From Mucilaginibacter sp. KACC 22773 (GTDB lineage: Bacteria > Bacteroidota > Bacteroidia > Sphingobacteriales > Sphingobacteriaceae), in assembly GCF_028736215.1 (NCBI RefSeq), contig NZ_CP117883.1, forward strand, positions 2,604,001 to 2,668,000: DNA of 64,000 bases, written 5' to 3'. The notes under the pieces are model-generated. The model did no database searches. It was not told where the DNA came from and saw only the letters and a program-made list of their open reading frames with translations. A program made the position numbers and the translations under genes. This document shows, piece by piece, positions 25,960 to 35,516 of the stretch (position 1 is its first letter; each line of letters begins with the position of its first letter).

Positions 25960-26988
25960 TTATTTATTCTTATTCTCGATCAGCTGCGATTCTATAATGA
26001 TTTTATAATAGGCGCTTTGCTCATTACTGCCCTTATCCTGGTGATGGAGCAAGTCCATCAGGATATCAGCAGCTTTTTGCCCCTGCAGGTAGGGGAATTG
26101 CTCAACCGAGGCTGTCGGGATGTTTTCCATATAATTGATCAACGGTAAATTGGCGTAGCTTACAAATTCAATGTCTTTATTTATCCTGATGCCGAGCTTT
26201 CGTGCGTGTTTAATAGCAAATAAGGCTACATAGTCGTTAAACGTAACAATGGCAGTTGGTTTTCTTTTGTTGGCCAACAACTCGTCGAAAGCTTTTTTTG
26301 TGCCCTCCTCCGTTAAATCGCAGGATACAATAAGTGAGGGGTCAAATTTTAGCCGGTTTTTGGTCATGGCCTTAATGTAGCCTTCTTTTCGTTCGCCGGT
26401 AGCCACCATAGTTTGAGGGCCATTGATCATGCCTATGGCACGGTGACCTTTTTTTAACAGGAAACTAACTGCCGCTATAGTGCCAATTTCCATATTACAG
26501 GCCACGTAATGGATGTTGGCAATGTTGGGAATTCTATCAAAATAAACTATAGGGATATTATATTTTTTAAGGTTTTCAAAATGCTGAAAAGAAGAAGTGT
26601 TTTTGCCTACTGATACCAGCAGCCCATCTACACGGTGATTTTTCATTTTCTCTACCAGTTCTTTTTCTTTCTGCTCATCGTCATGTGATTGTGCAAGCAA
26701 TACCGTATAATTCTTTTTATAGGCGGTATCTTCAATGGCGCTAATAGCCGATGAAAAAAAGGCTTCAGAAAGTTCGGGCAAAATAACACCAATGGTGCGG
26801 GTTTTCCCCTTCTGTAAAAAAATGGCAGTTTGATTTGGCTCGTAGTTTAGTTCGCCGGCCAGTTTCTTAACTTTTACCCTGGTACTAAGTCCGATGCTGG
26901 GATGATCATGCAAGGCCCTTGAAACTGTAGATACCGAGATACCAAGTTGTCGGGCTATCTCTTTTATAGTAGTCGGCTTTGATTGCAT
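25960..26988 (-). CDS. LacI-family transcriptional regulator
   Basis: A 342-residue LacI/GalR regulator. The helix-turn-helix is TIKEIARQLGISVSTVSRALHDH (7-29, quoted in part) with hinge helix VKKLAGELNYEPNQTA, followed by a periplasmic-binding-protein-like effector domain (IGVILPELSEAFF, then DGLLVSV and VTFNDYVALFAI). It should bind palindromes with a central CG and respond to a sugar or sugar phosphate. Near-identical candidate operators lie on both sides of the gene. It sits between divergent glycosidase genes, so control of the surrounding glycan locus, and itself, is likely. The effector is unknown. Confidence 0.92.
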   Translation of the reverse strand: MQSKPTTIKEIARQLGISVSTVSRALHDHPSIGLSTRVKVKKLAGELNYEPNQTAIFLQKGKTRTIGVILPELSEAFFSSAISAIEDTAYKKNYTVLLAQSHDDEQKEKELVEKMKNHRVDGLLVSVGKNTSSFQHFENLKKYNIPIVYFDRIPNIANIHYVACNMEIGTIAAVSFLLKKGHRAIGMINGPQTMVATGERKEGYIKAMTKNRLKFDPSLIVSCDLTEEGTKKAFDELLANKRKPTAIVTFNDYVALFAIKHARKLGIRINKDIEFVSYANLPLINYMENIPTASVEQFPYLQGQKAADILMDLLHHQDKGSNEQSAYYKIIIESQLIENKNK

Positions 26989-27063
26989 TATCCTTTTGGT
27001 GTACTTGAAATAAAATTAAAGTTAGCAGATTATTATCAAATTATTGCCGGTTTGCAAAGTACT

Positions 27064-27075
27064 GCAAACGTTTGC
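27064..27075. promoter_or_regulatory. LacI-type operator, perfect 12-bp palindrome
   Basis: GCAAACGTTTGC is a perfect palindrome with the central CG typical of LacI-family sites. It lies in the 215-base divergent spacer between the lacI-type gene (start 26988) and the DUF3472 gene (start 27204), about 76 bases before the regulator's ATG, well placed for autoregulation and control of the plus-strand run. Confidence 0.6.
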
Positions 27076-27203
27076 GTGCCGTTTTTGGGTTTGTGTAATT
27101 TATTTTCACATGCTTAATCACTAATTTCAGCAAAACAAAATGTTTATTAAGAAGCCGGCACATTTATAAAAGGATACCAGTTGGTGTTTGCCGATAACAT
27201 AAT

Positions 27204-28514
27204 ATGAAAAAAACTACAGTAAGCTGCCTTGTCTTTTTAATTGGTTCTTTTATAGCCGCTGTTTCGCTGGCGCAGGTTGCAAACCCCGATGTGCTCAATA
27301 TAAGGCAGGTAATTCCCTTAGGTGGCAATGCCTGGGTAAACGCGCCCGATACCATTACTGATGAAGGCCTGGTGAATTGGAAAGGCCCTAAATCAACCGC
27401 GAACATCTATTTCAGGGTTTCGGTTGCGCAGGATATTAAAATATCGTTGCGGCTACGGGTGCCAAACGGCGAAAGTAAGATCCGGATAAAAGAAGGCGAA
27501 AATTATATATTTAAAAAGGTAAGCAACCGGGCTTTTGATACCATTGAGATGGGAACGATTCATTTAAAGCATGCCGGTCATGTTAAAATTGAACTGAAGG
27601 GTATGAGTAAAACAGGCGCAGTGTATGCTGATGTAAGCGACCTCATCATCCAAACCAAACAGCCCGATGCCGATATAGCTTATGTAAAACCAGGCAGTTC
27701 GTTCCACTTCGGCAGGAGGGGGCCATCGGTGCACCTTAGGTTTACAGTTCCCGATGATAAAAAAACAAAAGTGCGATGGTTTTACAACCAGATAATTGTT
27801 CCCAGGGGGCAGGACGTCGTCGGATCATATTTTATGGCAGATGGATTTGGTCAGGGATATTTTGGCATGCAGGTAAATTCGGCTGCCGAACGCCGGGTGT
27901 TGTTTTCTGTATGGAGCCCGTTTAATACCGAAGACCCCAAAAGCATTCCCGATAGCATGCGCATTAAATTGGTAAAAGGCGGCGCGGGCGTACACATTGG
28001 CGAATTTGGCAACGAAGGATCGGGTGGGCAAAGTTATATGCACTATCCCTGGGAAGCCGGGAAAGCCTACGCCTTTTTGTTAAGCGCCGAACCTGATCCT
28101 GCTAAAAATTCAACAACGTTTACGGCTTATTTTGAAGACGTTGCCGCTGGTAAATGGTTCCTGGTGGCCAGCTTTAACCGACCGCAAAAAGCAACTTACC
28201 TAACCAGCCTCTATTCTTTTGTAGAGAATTTTGAGCCCGAAAACGGCGATAAAACCCGCAAAGCCCTGTTTACAAACCAATGGATAGGCGATAGTGAAAA
28301 TAACTGGCAGCAACTTACCCATGCTGTATACACCGGTGACGCTACCGCAAAAGCCAACTACCGGAAAGATTATGCAGGCGGCGTCGAACGAGATAAATTT
28401 TACCTGCAAAACGGCGGTTTTTTTGACGGTTTCGTGAAACTGAACACGCCATTCATCAGGGCAGCGGCAGGTGTAAAACCTGTTATTGATATTAATAAAT
28501 TACCTATTAAATAA
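27204..28514 (+). CDS. Secreted DUF5077-DUF3472 protein
   Basis: A 436-residue exported protein (signal up to about AVSLAQ, residue 24). Residues 30-150 resemble DUF5077, a carbohydrate-binding-like beta-sandwich (LRVPNGESKIRIKEGE), and 160-400 resemble DUF3472 (RFTVPDDKKTKVRWFYNQI, GFGQGYFGMQVNS, SDSENNWQQLTHA in similar form). Such pairs are frequent in Bacteroidota glycan loci. A catalytic role is not established; binding of glycan is a reasonable guess. It is followed after 21 bases by GH109, so the two are probably co-transcribed. Confidence 0.75.
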   Translation: MKKTTVSCLVFLIGSFIAAVSLAQVANPDVLNIRQVIPLGGNAWVNAPDTITDEGLVNWKGPKSTANIYFRVSVAQDIKISLRLRVPNGESKIRIKEGENYIFKKVSNRAFDTIEMGTIHLKHAGHVKIELKGMSKTGAVYADVSDLIIQTKQPDADIAYVKPGSSFHFGRRGPSVHLRFTVPDDKKTKVRWFYNQIIVPRGQDVVGSYFMADGFGQGYFGMQVNSAAERRVLFSVWSPFNTEDPKSIPDSMRIKLVKGGAGVHIGEFGNEGSGGQSYMHYPWEAGKAYAFLLSAEPDPAKNSTTFTAYFEDVAAGKWFLVASFNRPQKATYLTSLYSFVENFEPENGDKTRKALFTNQWIGDSENNWQQLTHAVYTGDATAKANYRKDYAGGVERDKFYLQNGGFFDGFVKLNTPFIRAAAGVKPVIDINKLPIK

Positions 28515-28535
28515 AACTGATATATAACTTATAAA

Positions 28536-29888
28536 ATGGAAAGAAGAGAATTTATAAAAACCGGCGCTATTGCCGCAGCCGGCTTCAGCATCTTGCCGTC
28601 TGGTAGTTTGTTTGCATCTGCACCGGCCAAAGTAAGGCTGGGTTACATTGGCGTTGGTGCCCGCGGCATGAGCCACATTGCCGAAGGTTTGCTGCGCGAT
28701 GATGTAGAAGTAGTAGCCATTTGTGATACCCAGGAGCATTCACTGAAAATTTGCCGCGAATACATAGCCAAAAAGGGCCATGCCCCGGTAACGGAATACA
28801 CAGGTGGCCTGGATGCCTACAAAAAACTTTTAGACCGTAAGGATATTGATGCAGTCATCATAGCCACACCTTGGCAGTTTCACCATCCGCAGGCTATTGA
28901 TGCCATGAAGGCCGGCAAATATGTGGGTTGTGAAGTTATTGCAGGCTTGACGGTAGATGAACACTGGGATATTGTGCATACCTCCGAAAAAACAGGAATG
29001 CCCTATATGACATTGGAGAATGTTTGTTATCGGCGGGATGTAATGGCTGCGCTAAATATGGCACGCCAGGACCTTTTTGGCGAGATTATCCATCTGGAAG
29101 GCGGTTACCAGCACAATTTAAGGCCGGTATTGTTTAACGATGGTAAAGGGAGCTACGGTAACAGAGGCGTGGAATATGGTGCCAAAGCCTTAAGCGAAGC
29201 CCAATGGCGTACCCAGTTTAATATAGATGTGGATGGCGACATCTATCCAACCCATGGCGCAGGCCCTTGTATGCATTACGCCAATATCAACGCGGGTAAC
29301 CGGTTTACCAACCTGGTATCTTTTAGCTCAAAAGCACGCGGTTTGGGGGCTTACATCGAAGAATTGTCGCCCGGCCATCCCAACGCTAAGATAAATTATA
29401 AAAATGGCGATGTAACTACCACCATGATCAATTGCGCCAACGGCGAAACGGTATTGCTGAGCCACGATACGCATTTGCCGCGCCCGTATTCATTGGGCTT
29501 CCGCGTACAGGGAACAAAGGGATTGTGGATGGATGTAAACAAAAGTGTTTATATCGACCATAAATCAAAAGAGGATGATTCCTGGGATCCCGCACAACAA
29601 TGGTTTGATAAATACGATCACCCGTTGTGGAAAAAATACGAAAAAATGGCCGAAGGCGCCGGTCATGGCGGGATGGATTGGTTTGTATTTAACGCCTTTA
29701 TCGAATCGGTAAAAAATAAACGCCAAACGCCTATTGATGTTTATGATTCAGTTACCATGAGTGTTATTACGCCATTATCAACCAAATCCCTTAAAGAAGG
29801 CAATGCAAGCGTGGTCTTTCCTGATTTTACAAAAGGTAAATGGAAAGATAGGAAAAACAGTTTTGCCCTGGACGATAGCGGATTTTAG
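28536..29888 (+). CDS. GH109-type Gfo/Idh/MocA oxidoreductase (alpha-N-acetylgalactosaminidase-like)
   Basis: A 450-residue NAD-binding protein with an N-terminal twin-arginine-like signal (MERREFIKTG, hydrophobic stretch AIAAAGFSIL). The Rossmann motif GVGARG is at 39-44. Several segments match family GH109, the NAD-dependent alpha-N-acetylgalactosaminidases: EVVAICD (58-64), ENVCYRRDVMAALNMAR (161-177) and GGYQHNLRP (189-197), which includes the Tyr-x-His pair (Tyr191, His193) of the active site. The reaction proceeds by oxidation at C3 and elimination. It follows DUF3472 closely. A different sugar oxidoreductase activity is possible, since this superfamily is broad. Confidence 0.82.
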   Translation: MERREFIKTGAIAAAGFSILPSGSLFASAPAKVRLGYIGVGARGMSHIAEGLLRDDVEVVAICDTQEHSLKICREYIAKKGHAPVTEYTGGLDAYKKLLDRKDIDAVIIATPWQFHHPQAIDAMKAGKYVGCEVIAGLTVDEHWDIVHTSEKTGMPYMTLENVCYRRDVMAALNMARQDLFGEIIHLEGGYQHNLRPVLFNDGKGSYGNRGVEYGAKALSEAQWRTQFNIDVDGDIYPTHGAGPCMHYANINAGNRFTNLVSFSSKARGLGAYIEELSPGHPNAKINYKNGDVTTTMINCANGETVLLSHDTHLPRPYSLGFRVQGTKGLWMDVNKSVYIDHKSKEDDSWDPAQQWFDKYDHPLWKKYEKMAEGAGHGGMDWFVFNAFIESVKNKRQTPIDVYDSVTMSVITPLSTKSLKEGNASVVFPDFTKGKWKDRKNSFALDDSGF

Positions 29889-29916
29889 ATATGTGATGAT
29901 GTCGCCGGTTTATTTA

Positions 29917-29959
29917 AGCACCCTAATTGTCAAGTGCACAGCCTGGCAATTAGAGTGCT
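29917..29959 (+). terminator. Long imperfect hairpin after GH109
   Basis: AGCAC-c-CTAATTGTCA (29917-29932) pairs with TGGCAATTAG-a-GTGCT (29944-29959), giving about 15 pairs, one G-U and one internal mismatch, around an 11-base loop. It begins 28 bases after the GH109 stop codon. There is no clean T-run, so termination or mRNA 3'-end stabilisation are both possible. The rest of the 262-base gap before the next gene shows nothing else I can support. Confidence 0.5.
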
Positions 29960-30150
29960 TTGAGTTGCTAAAGTGGATTAAGGTGGATGTGGCGAACATG
30001 GTATCAATAATTTTACCTTTTTTAGGTTCCAAAAGTTATAACATCTTTATAATAGATTTTAATTTTTGATAGCTTGCTTTGCGTATTAGTGATTGCACGA
30101 AATCAAATTTACCCAAAGCCGGTATTCAGAAATTATAAGTTCTAACTAAA

Positions 30151-33141
30151 ATGAAAAAACAATTTGCTGCCATTATTTTACTGTTAGGCAGTTTTGCTGC
30201 TTCGGCACAAAAAATACCTTATACCAATTGCGAAAAATGCTGGCTGCCCGATTCATTAGGAAATCACCGGGTGGTGTTAAGTTATACCGGCCCATCCTCG
30301 GGAATAGCCATTGCCGATATCCCTTGGAGACGACGCGACGCCAACCCGCAGGATAAACGCATAATTGTTGTTGATGCGAAGACAAATATAAAGATCACCA
30401 ATGTAGAAATGAATGATATAACCCGGGAAAAAGGGAAGGTTTATTTTGAACCAACCTCTGGAGCTGGCACTTACTACGTTTATTATATGCCTTACAAAAA
30501 CGAAGGCCGTTCCAACTATCCAAAGGGCGTATATTTAAAACCCGAAAAAACAGCATCTGAAGATTGGATGAAAAAACTATCTACGAGGGATGTTTTCATT
30601 GGCGCTAAGGTTAAAGAGTTTCAGTCCATAGATGCTTTCAATAGCTTTTACCCAATGGAGGTGATTGCCACCAAAGCAGAGACTGACGCTTTGATTGGAA
30701 AAAATAAAAAAGAGGACTTCCTGGTTTTCCCGGAAGACAGGTTAAACGCTATCCGCATGACCAAATATTTGCCGCAGCAATGGATAGAACGCGGGCCGCA
30801 AAACAAATATACAGGCGTAGCTGCCCGTGGCGAAAACTTCGCCTTTCAGTTGGGCGTTTACGCCTTGCAGAACATCGAAGACGTAGAAGTTACGTTCAGT
30901 AACCTCACCTCGCCGACCGGCAAAATCATCCCTGCTTCGGCGTTGTTTTGTATCAATACGGGCGGTACCACTTATGATGCTAAACCGCTAACCAAAACCG
31001 TAAATGTAGCGCAGGGCGAAATACAGGCTTTGTGGTGCGGCGTTAACGTGCCCGTTTCGGCGTTGCCCTCAATTTATACAGGAAAGGCAACTATCGTGGC
31101 GGATGGAAGAGCTGCTAAAGTTATTACGATATCCATAAAAGTAAACAACAAAATATTAAAAGACGGCGGCGTAAATGAGCCTTATAAAATGACCCGCCTG
31201 GGTTGGTTAAATTCAACTATGGCGCAGGAAAATACGGTAATAGCGCCGTACACCCCATTAACAGTTGATGGCAATACCATTAGCCTGCTGGGCAGAAAGG
31301 TGGAGGTAAATAAAGATGGGTTCCCTAAACAGGTACAAACTTACTTTACACCCGAAATGACGGAATATGCCACCACACCTAATAACTTACTCACCGAAGG
31401 CATTCACTTCCATTTTATAAACGCTGCCGGCAAAAAAATTAACCTGAAAAGCCAGGGTGTACAATTTGGTAAAAAAGAAGCCGGTACAGTACAGTGGACA
31501 GCGGCAAGTGCTAATGATAGCCTGCAAATGGATGTATCCGCATCGCTGGAGTTTGATGGCTTTATGGCCTATACGGTAAAGGTGACGGCCTTGCAGGATG
31601 TAAGTTTAAAGGAGATAAATATGCATATCCCCCTTAAAAAAGATTTTGCCAAATACATGATTGGCCTCGGCCAAAAGGGAGGAGATCGTCCTGAGAATTT
31701 TGAGTGGAAATGGGATGTGGCCCATAAAAACCAGGATGGCGCCTGGGTTGGCAATGTAAACGGCGGTTTGCAATATTCACTGCGCGATGAGAAATACGTT
31801 CGTCCGCTTAATACCAATTTCTACCTGCAAAAACCATTAATCCTGCCATCATCATGGGGCAATGATAATAAAGGCGGTATCAAAATTGCCTTTGATGGCA
31901 AAGCGGTGCTGGTAAACAACTACAGCGGCGAACGGAATTTGAAAAAAGGAGAGGAGTTGTACTACAACTTTACCTTGCTTATTACCCCTTTCCATACCAT
32001 TAATACCGATTTTCAGTGGGCCACCAGGTTTTATCATGCTTACAAACCCATTGATACCATTAAGGCAGCAGGTGCAAGCTTAATAAACATTCACCATGCT
32101 ACAGCTATCAATCCGACTATCAACTACCCTTTTATCGCCTGGCATAAAATGAAGGCCTATGATGATTCGGCTCATTCGGCAGGATTAAAAGTAAAAATTT
32201 ACAACACCATACGCGAACTGTCAAACCACGCTTATGAAACTTTCGCGCTCCGCAGCCTTGGGCACGAAATTTATTCGCCAGGCAAAGGTGGGGGCTTCAG
32301 CTGGCTACAGGAACACGTTGGCGACGATTACATTGCCGCCTGGTTTGTTCCCGAAATTAAGGATGCCGCCATTATTAACAGCGGTATGAACCGCTGGCAT
32401 AACTACTATGTAGAAGGCATGAACTGGCTTACCCAAAACGTAGGCATCGATGGTATTTATTTAGATGATGTGGCCTTTGACCGTGTAACTATGAAACGTG
32501 TTAAACGCGTGCTTACTAAAGACGGGCATCCTGGTATAATTGATCTTCACTCGGCCAATCAATACAACAAAAGTGATGGTTTTAATAACAGCGCCAACCT
32601 GTACATGGAGCATTTTCCATACCTGAACCGCCTGTGGTTTGGCGAATACTTTGATTACGAAAAGAACGCCCCTGATTTTTTCCTGACCGAAGTGAGCGGT
32701 ATTCCGTTTGGCCTAATGGGCGAAATGCTACAAGGCGGCGGTAATAAATGGCGTGGTATGGTTTACGGCATGACCAACCGCATGCCCTGGAGCGATGGCG
32801 CCGATCCGAGGCCGATATGGAAAGCCTGGGATAACTTTGGTATGAAGGGCACCAAAATGATTGGTTACTGGGTTGATGATAACCCGGTAAAAACCGATAA
32901 AGCCAAAGTCCTGGCAACCGTTTACAAAAAAGCAGGTGCGGCAATGGTATCTATAGCCAGTTGGGAAGAAAGTGATACTGATTTTAAACTAATCATCGAT
33001 TGGAAGAAACTGGGAATCGATCCTGCAAAAGCAACCATCACAGCGCCGGAGATTAAAAGTTTTCAGCCTGCTAAAACGTTTGGTTTGGATGATAGGATTC
33101 CGGTTGAAAAAGGAAAGGGCTGGTTGCTGATTATCAGGTAA
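30151..33141 (+). CDS. Large secreted glycoside-hydrolase-like protein (DUF6067 type)
   Basis: A 996-residue exported protein (signal MKKQFAAIILLLGSFAASA). The first 600 residues are beta-rich, with a predicted sandwich region; a TIM-barrel-like domain follows from about 630 (SLINIHHATAIN), with paired acidic residues Asp772-Asp773 in GIDGIYLDDVAFDR as likely catalytic candidates, and a C-terminal beta domain. This layout is annotated as DUF6067/glycoside hydrolase in Bacteroidota, often next to GH109 and GH20 genes. The substrate is unknown; an N-acetylhexosamine-containing glycan fits the neighbours. The family name is from memory of similar proteins. Confidence 0.65.
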   Translation: MKKQFAAIILLLGSFAASAQKIPYTNCEKCWLPDSLGNHRVVLSYTGPSSGIAIADIPWRRRDANPQDKRIIVVDAKTNIKITNVEMNDITREKGKVYFEPTSGAGTYYVYYMPYKNEGRSNYPKGVYLKPEKTASEDWMKKLSTRDVFIGAKVKEFQSIDAFNSFYPMEVIATKAETDALIGKNKKEDFLVFPEDRLNAIRMTKYLPQQWIERGPQNKYTGVAARGENFAFQLGVYALQNIEDVEVTFSNLTSPTGKIIPASALFCINTGGTTYDAKPLTKTVNVAQGEIQALWCGVNVPVSALPSIYTGKATIVADGRAAKVITISIKVNNKILKDGGVNEPYKMTRLGWLNSTMAQENTVIAPYTPLTVDGNTISLLGRKVEVNKDGFPKQVQTYFTPEMTEYATTPNNLLTEGIHFHFINAAGKKINLKSQGVQFGKKEAGTVQWTAASANDSLQMDVSASLEFDGFMAYTVKVTALQDVSLKEINMHIPLKKDFAKYMIGLGQKGGDRPENFEWKWDVAHKNQDGAWVGNVNGGLQYSLRDEKYVRPLNTNFYLQKPLILPSSWGNDNKGGIKIAFDGKAVLVNNYSGERNLKKGEELYYNFTLLITPFHTINTDFQWATRFYHAYKPIDTIKAAGASLINIHHATAINPTINYPFIAWHKMKAYDDSAHSAGLKVKIYNTIRELSNHAYETFALRSLGHEIYSPGKGGGFSWLQEHVGDDYIAAWFVPEIKDAAIINSGMNRWHNYYVEGMNWLTQNVGIDGIYLDDVAFDRVTMKRVKRVLTKDGHPGIIDLHSANQYNKSDGFNNSANLYMEHFPYLNRLWFGEYFDYEKNAPDFFLTEVSGIPFGLMGEMLQGGGNKWRGMVYGMTNRMPWSDGADPRPIWKAWDNFGMKGTKMIGYWVDDNPVKTDKAKVLATVYKKAGAAMVSIASWEESDTDFKLIIDWKKLGIDPAKATITAPEIKSFQPAKTFGLDDRIPVEKGKGWLLIIR

Positions 33142-33152
33142 AACAGGCCGAT

Positions 33153-33202
33153 AAAAAACAACGATTGCCACTGGTAGCAAATGTATACCGGTGGCAATCG
33201 TT
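33153..33202 (-). terminator. Strong terminator between convergent glycosidase genes
   Basis: A stem of 17 pairs: AACGATTGCCAC-T-GGTA (33160-33176) with TACC-G-GTGGCAATCGTT (33186-33202), one T-G pair, 9-base loop. On the minus strand it runs into GTTTTTT (33159-33153), so it primarily ends the GH3 transcript; on the plus strand the hairpin would also serve the DUF6067 gene. Confidence 0.8.
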
Positions 33203-33293
33203 ACTATTAAGGAAGTACGAGTGGATGTTTATTCTAACGTTGTAAGTAAGAATAGAGTAAATCTCATATATCTTAGTTATTACCGGCTACTTC

Positions 33294-35459
33294 CTATTTA
33301 CCAGTTATCTTAAAGCTGGCACTTAGCTTTTCGTCGGCCGAGTTACTGCCCATAATCAGCTTATAATCCCCCGGATAAAGCTTCCAGCCGTGCTTTTGCA
33401 AATCCCATTTTTGTAACTCCTTAACCGGTATTTTTATGGTTACCAGTTGCCCGTTTCCTTTGCCAACGCTTACTCGTTTAAAGCCTTTCAGCTCTTTAAT
33501 TGGCATCCTGTCTAAATTTGGATATTTAATATAAGCTTGTACAACTTCATCGGCGTCCATATTGCCCGTGTTTTTAACTTTAATAGTAATACTGATGGTA
33601 TCTTTGGCCGCATATTGTTTGGCCGGTGCGGAAGCGGCCTCGTAACTAAACGAAGTATAGCTTAGGCCAAACCCGAATGGATATTGTACAGCGCCCCCAA
33701 AGTAACGGTAGGTACGGCCTTTCATACTATAGCTGGTATATTCCGGTAAATCCTTAACCGAATTATAAAACGTAAGCGGCAGGTGCCCCGACGGGCTTAT
33801 CTTCCCAAAAACAATGTCTGCCAAAGCGTTTCCGCCTTGCTCACCGGGATACCAGGCATATATGATGGCGTCGGCATATGGTGCTATGGCGGCTACATCC
33901 ACATCGCTGCCGGCAGTTATTACAGCAATGATAGGTTTCTTTACACCCTTACGCAATTCTCGCATAAAGGCTATTTCGCTTGCAGGCAAACTCAGGCTCT
34001 TTTTATCGCCTCCGGATTCGGCCAGGAAGGCATCCCCGGCTTCACCCTCCAATACAGGTGATAAACCTATTACGGCGATGGTTACATCGGCATTGCCTGC
34101 ACCCCAGATACCGCCAAAATGGGTAGTGTCGCGATAATCGCAGCCCAGGTCATATTCTACACGGGTGCCCTTATCCACATTGCCGGTAATACCTTCTACA
34201 AAGTTTACTACTTTGCTGCTCACACCATGATAACTGCCAACCATCGCATCTAATGCGGCCGCATTGGGGCCTAACACCATAAAGCTGGTGTATTGGCCTT
34301 GTTTAAACGGGAGTATATTGTTATCGTTTTTTAGCAATACCATACTTTGTTGCGCAACCTTACGGGCAAGCGCAATATGAGCATCGTTGTGGATGCTATC
34401 GGCACCGTAATTTTTAAATGGAGCCGCACCGCCATCGTCAAAAAAGCCTAATTTGAACTGGGTTTTTAAGATACGGGATAGTGCTACATCAACTTCTTTT
34501 TCTGTTAACAGCTTTTGCTGTACAGCCTTCACCAGGTCGCCCTGGAAAACCGAGGAGCAGTCCAGGTCGATTCCGGCCTTTATACCCGCGGCCGCCGTTT
34601 CAACAGCTGTCGGGATGGTTTTGTGAGCTAAAAAAACATCGTCAAGTGCACCGCAATCTGTAACTACATGCCCTTTAAAGCCCCATTCGTTCCTTAAAAT
34701 ATCTGTTACCAGGTTTTTATTTACAGAGTTTGGTACGCCGTTGATACTGTTATAAGCTGTCATCACAGATTCTACACCAGAGTTTACCAATGCGTGGAAT
34801 GCATACAGGTACGTTTCGCGCATGTCTTTTTCATCAACAATAGCATCAAAAGAATCGCGGGTAGCTTCGGGGCCGCTATGCGCTGCAAAATGTTTGGCGG
34901 TAGCTGCCGCCTTCAGGTAACGGCTGTCTTTGCCCTGCATCCCGTGTACAAATGCCGATCCTATGTGCGCGGTCAAAAACGGGTCTTCGCCGTAGGTTTC
35001 CTGCCCGCGTCCCCATCGTGGATCGCGAAAGATGTTGATGTTGGGTGTCCAAAAGGTGAGGCCCATATACTGCAAACGGCGCCCTAATGATGTGGATAAG
35101 TTGTATTTGGCCCTTGCCTCGGTCGAGATCGCATCGGCCACGGAATCAACCAGTTTTTCATTAAACGTTGCCGCCATACCAATGGCCTGCGGAAATATGG
35201 TGGCATCGCCGGCGCGTGCCACGCCGTGTAGGCCTTCGTTCCACCAGTTGTATGCAGGTATATCTAAACGTGGTACTGCCTTGCTCCTGTAGCCCAATAA
35301 GGATACCTTTTCTTCTAATGTTAATTTAGCTATCAAATCCTTTATTCTTGTATCAATCGATTGCGAAGCATCTTTATAAACAGGCGTATTTTGCGCCAAG
35401 GTAGGTAACGACGATAGTATTAACGCGCAGCCCGCTAAATAGGCAGCACTTTTTTTCAT
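33294..35459 (-). CDS. GH3-family beta-glycosidase
   Basis: A 721-residue GH3 enzyme, periplasmic (signal MKKSAAYLAGCALILSSLPTLAQ). The TIM-barrel part carries NWWNEGLHG (71-79), AKHFAAHSG (188-196) and the nucleophile Asp268 in VVTDCGALDD. The alpha/beta sandwich domain (GSDVDVAAI, WYPGEQGGNA) and a C-terminal FnIII-like domain (FGFGLSYTSF to the end) follow in usual order. The EGLHG form is common in beta-xylosidase/glucosidase members; the exact sugar is open. An ATG eight codons upstream (35483) is possible, but the signal peptide begins at 35459. It follows the haloperoxidase-like gene by 57 bases. Confidence 0.92.
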   Translation of the reverse strand: MKKSAAYLAGCALILSSLPTLAQNTPVYKDASQSIDTRIKDLIAKLTLEEKVSLLGYRSKAVPRLDIPAYNWWNEGLHGVARAGDATIFPQAIGMAATFNEKLVDSVADAISTEARAKYNLSTSLGRRLQYMGLTFWTPNINIFRDPRWGRGQETYGEDPFLTAHIGSAFVHGMQGKDSRYLKAAATAKHFAAHSGPEATRDSFDAIVDEKDMRETYLYAFHALVNSGVESVMTAYNSINGVPNSVNKNLVTDILRNEWGFKGHVVTDCGALDDVFLAHKTIPTAVETAAAGIKAGIDLDCSSVFQGDLVKAVQQKLLTEKEVDVALSRILKTQFKLGFFDDGGAAPFKNYGADSIHNDAHIALARKVAQQSMVLLKNDNNILPFKQGQYTSFMVLGPNAAALDAMVGSYHGVSSKVVNFVEGITGNVDKGTRVEYDLGCDYRDTTHFGGIWGAGNADVTIAVIGLSPVLEGEAGDAFLAESGGDKKSLSLPASEIAFMRELRKGVKKPIIAVITAGSDVDVAAIAPYADAIIYAWYPGEQGGNALADIVFGKISPSGHLPLTFYNSVKDLPEYTSYSMKGRTYRYFGGAVQYPFGFGLSYTSFSYEAASAPAKQYAAKDTISITIKVKNTGNMDADEVVQAYIKYPNLDRMPIKELKGFKRVSVGKGNGQLVTIKIPVKELQKWDLQKHGWKLYPGDYKLIMGSNSADEKLSASFKITGK

Positions 35460-35516
35460 GATGGGATGTGTAATATATTTCATTAGAAGGCAGATATTTA
35501 TGAAGATAGATGAGTC

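Noticed and set aside
32582..32944. Minus-strand frame of 120 residues opposite the DUF6067 gene
   Set aside because: Arg/Ser/His-rich composition typical of an antisense reading of a conserved gene, with no start signal.
33784..34137. Plus-strand frames of about 100 residues opposite GH3
   Set aside because: GC-rich antisense shadows of a well-conserved gene; no homologous motif seen.
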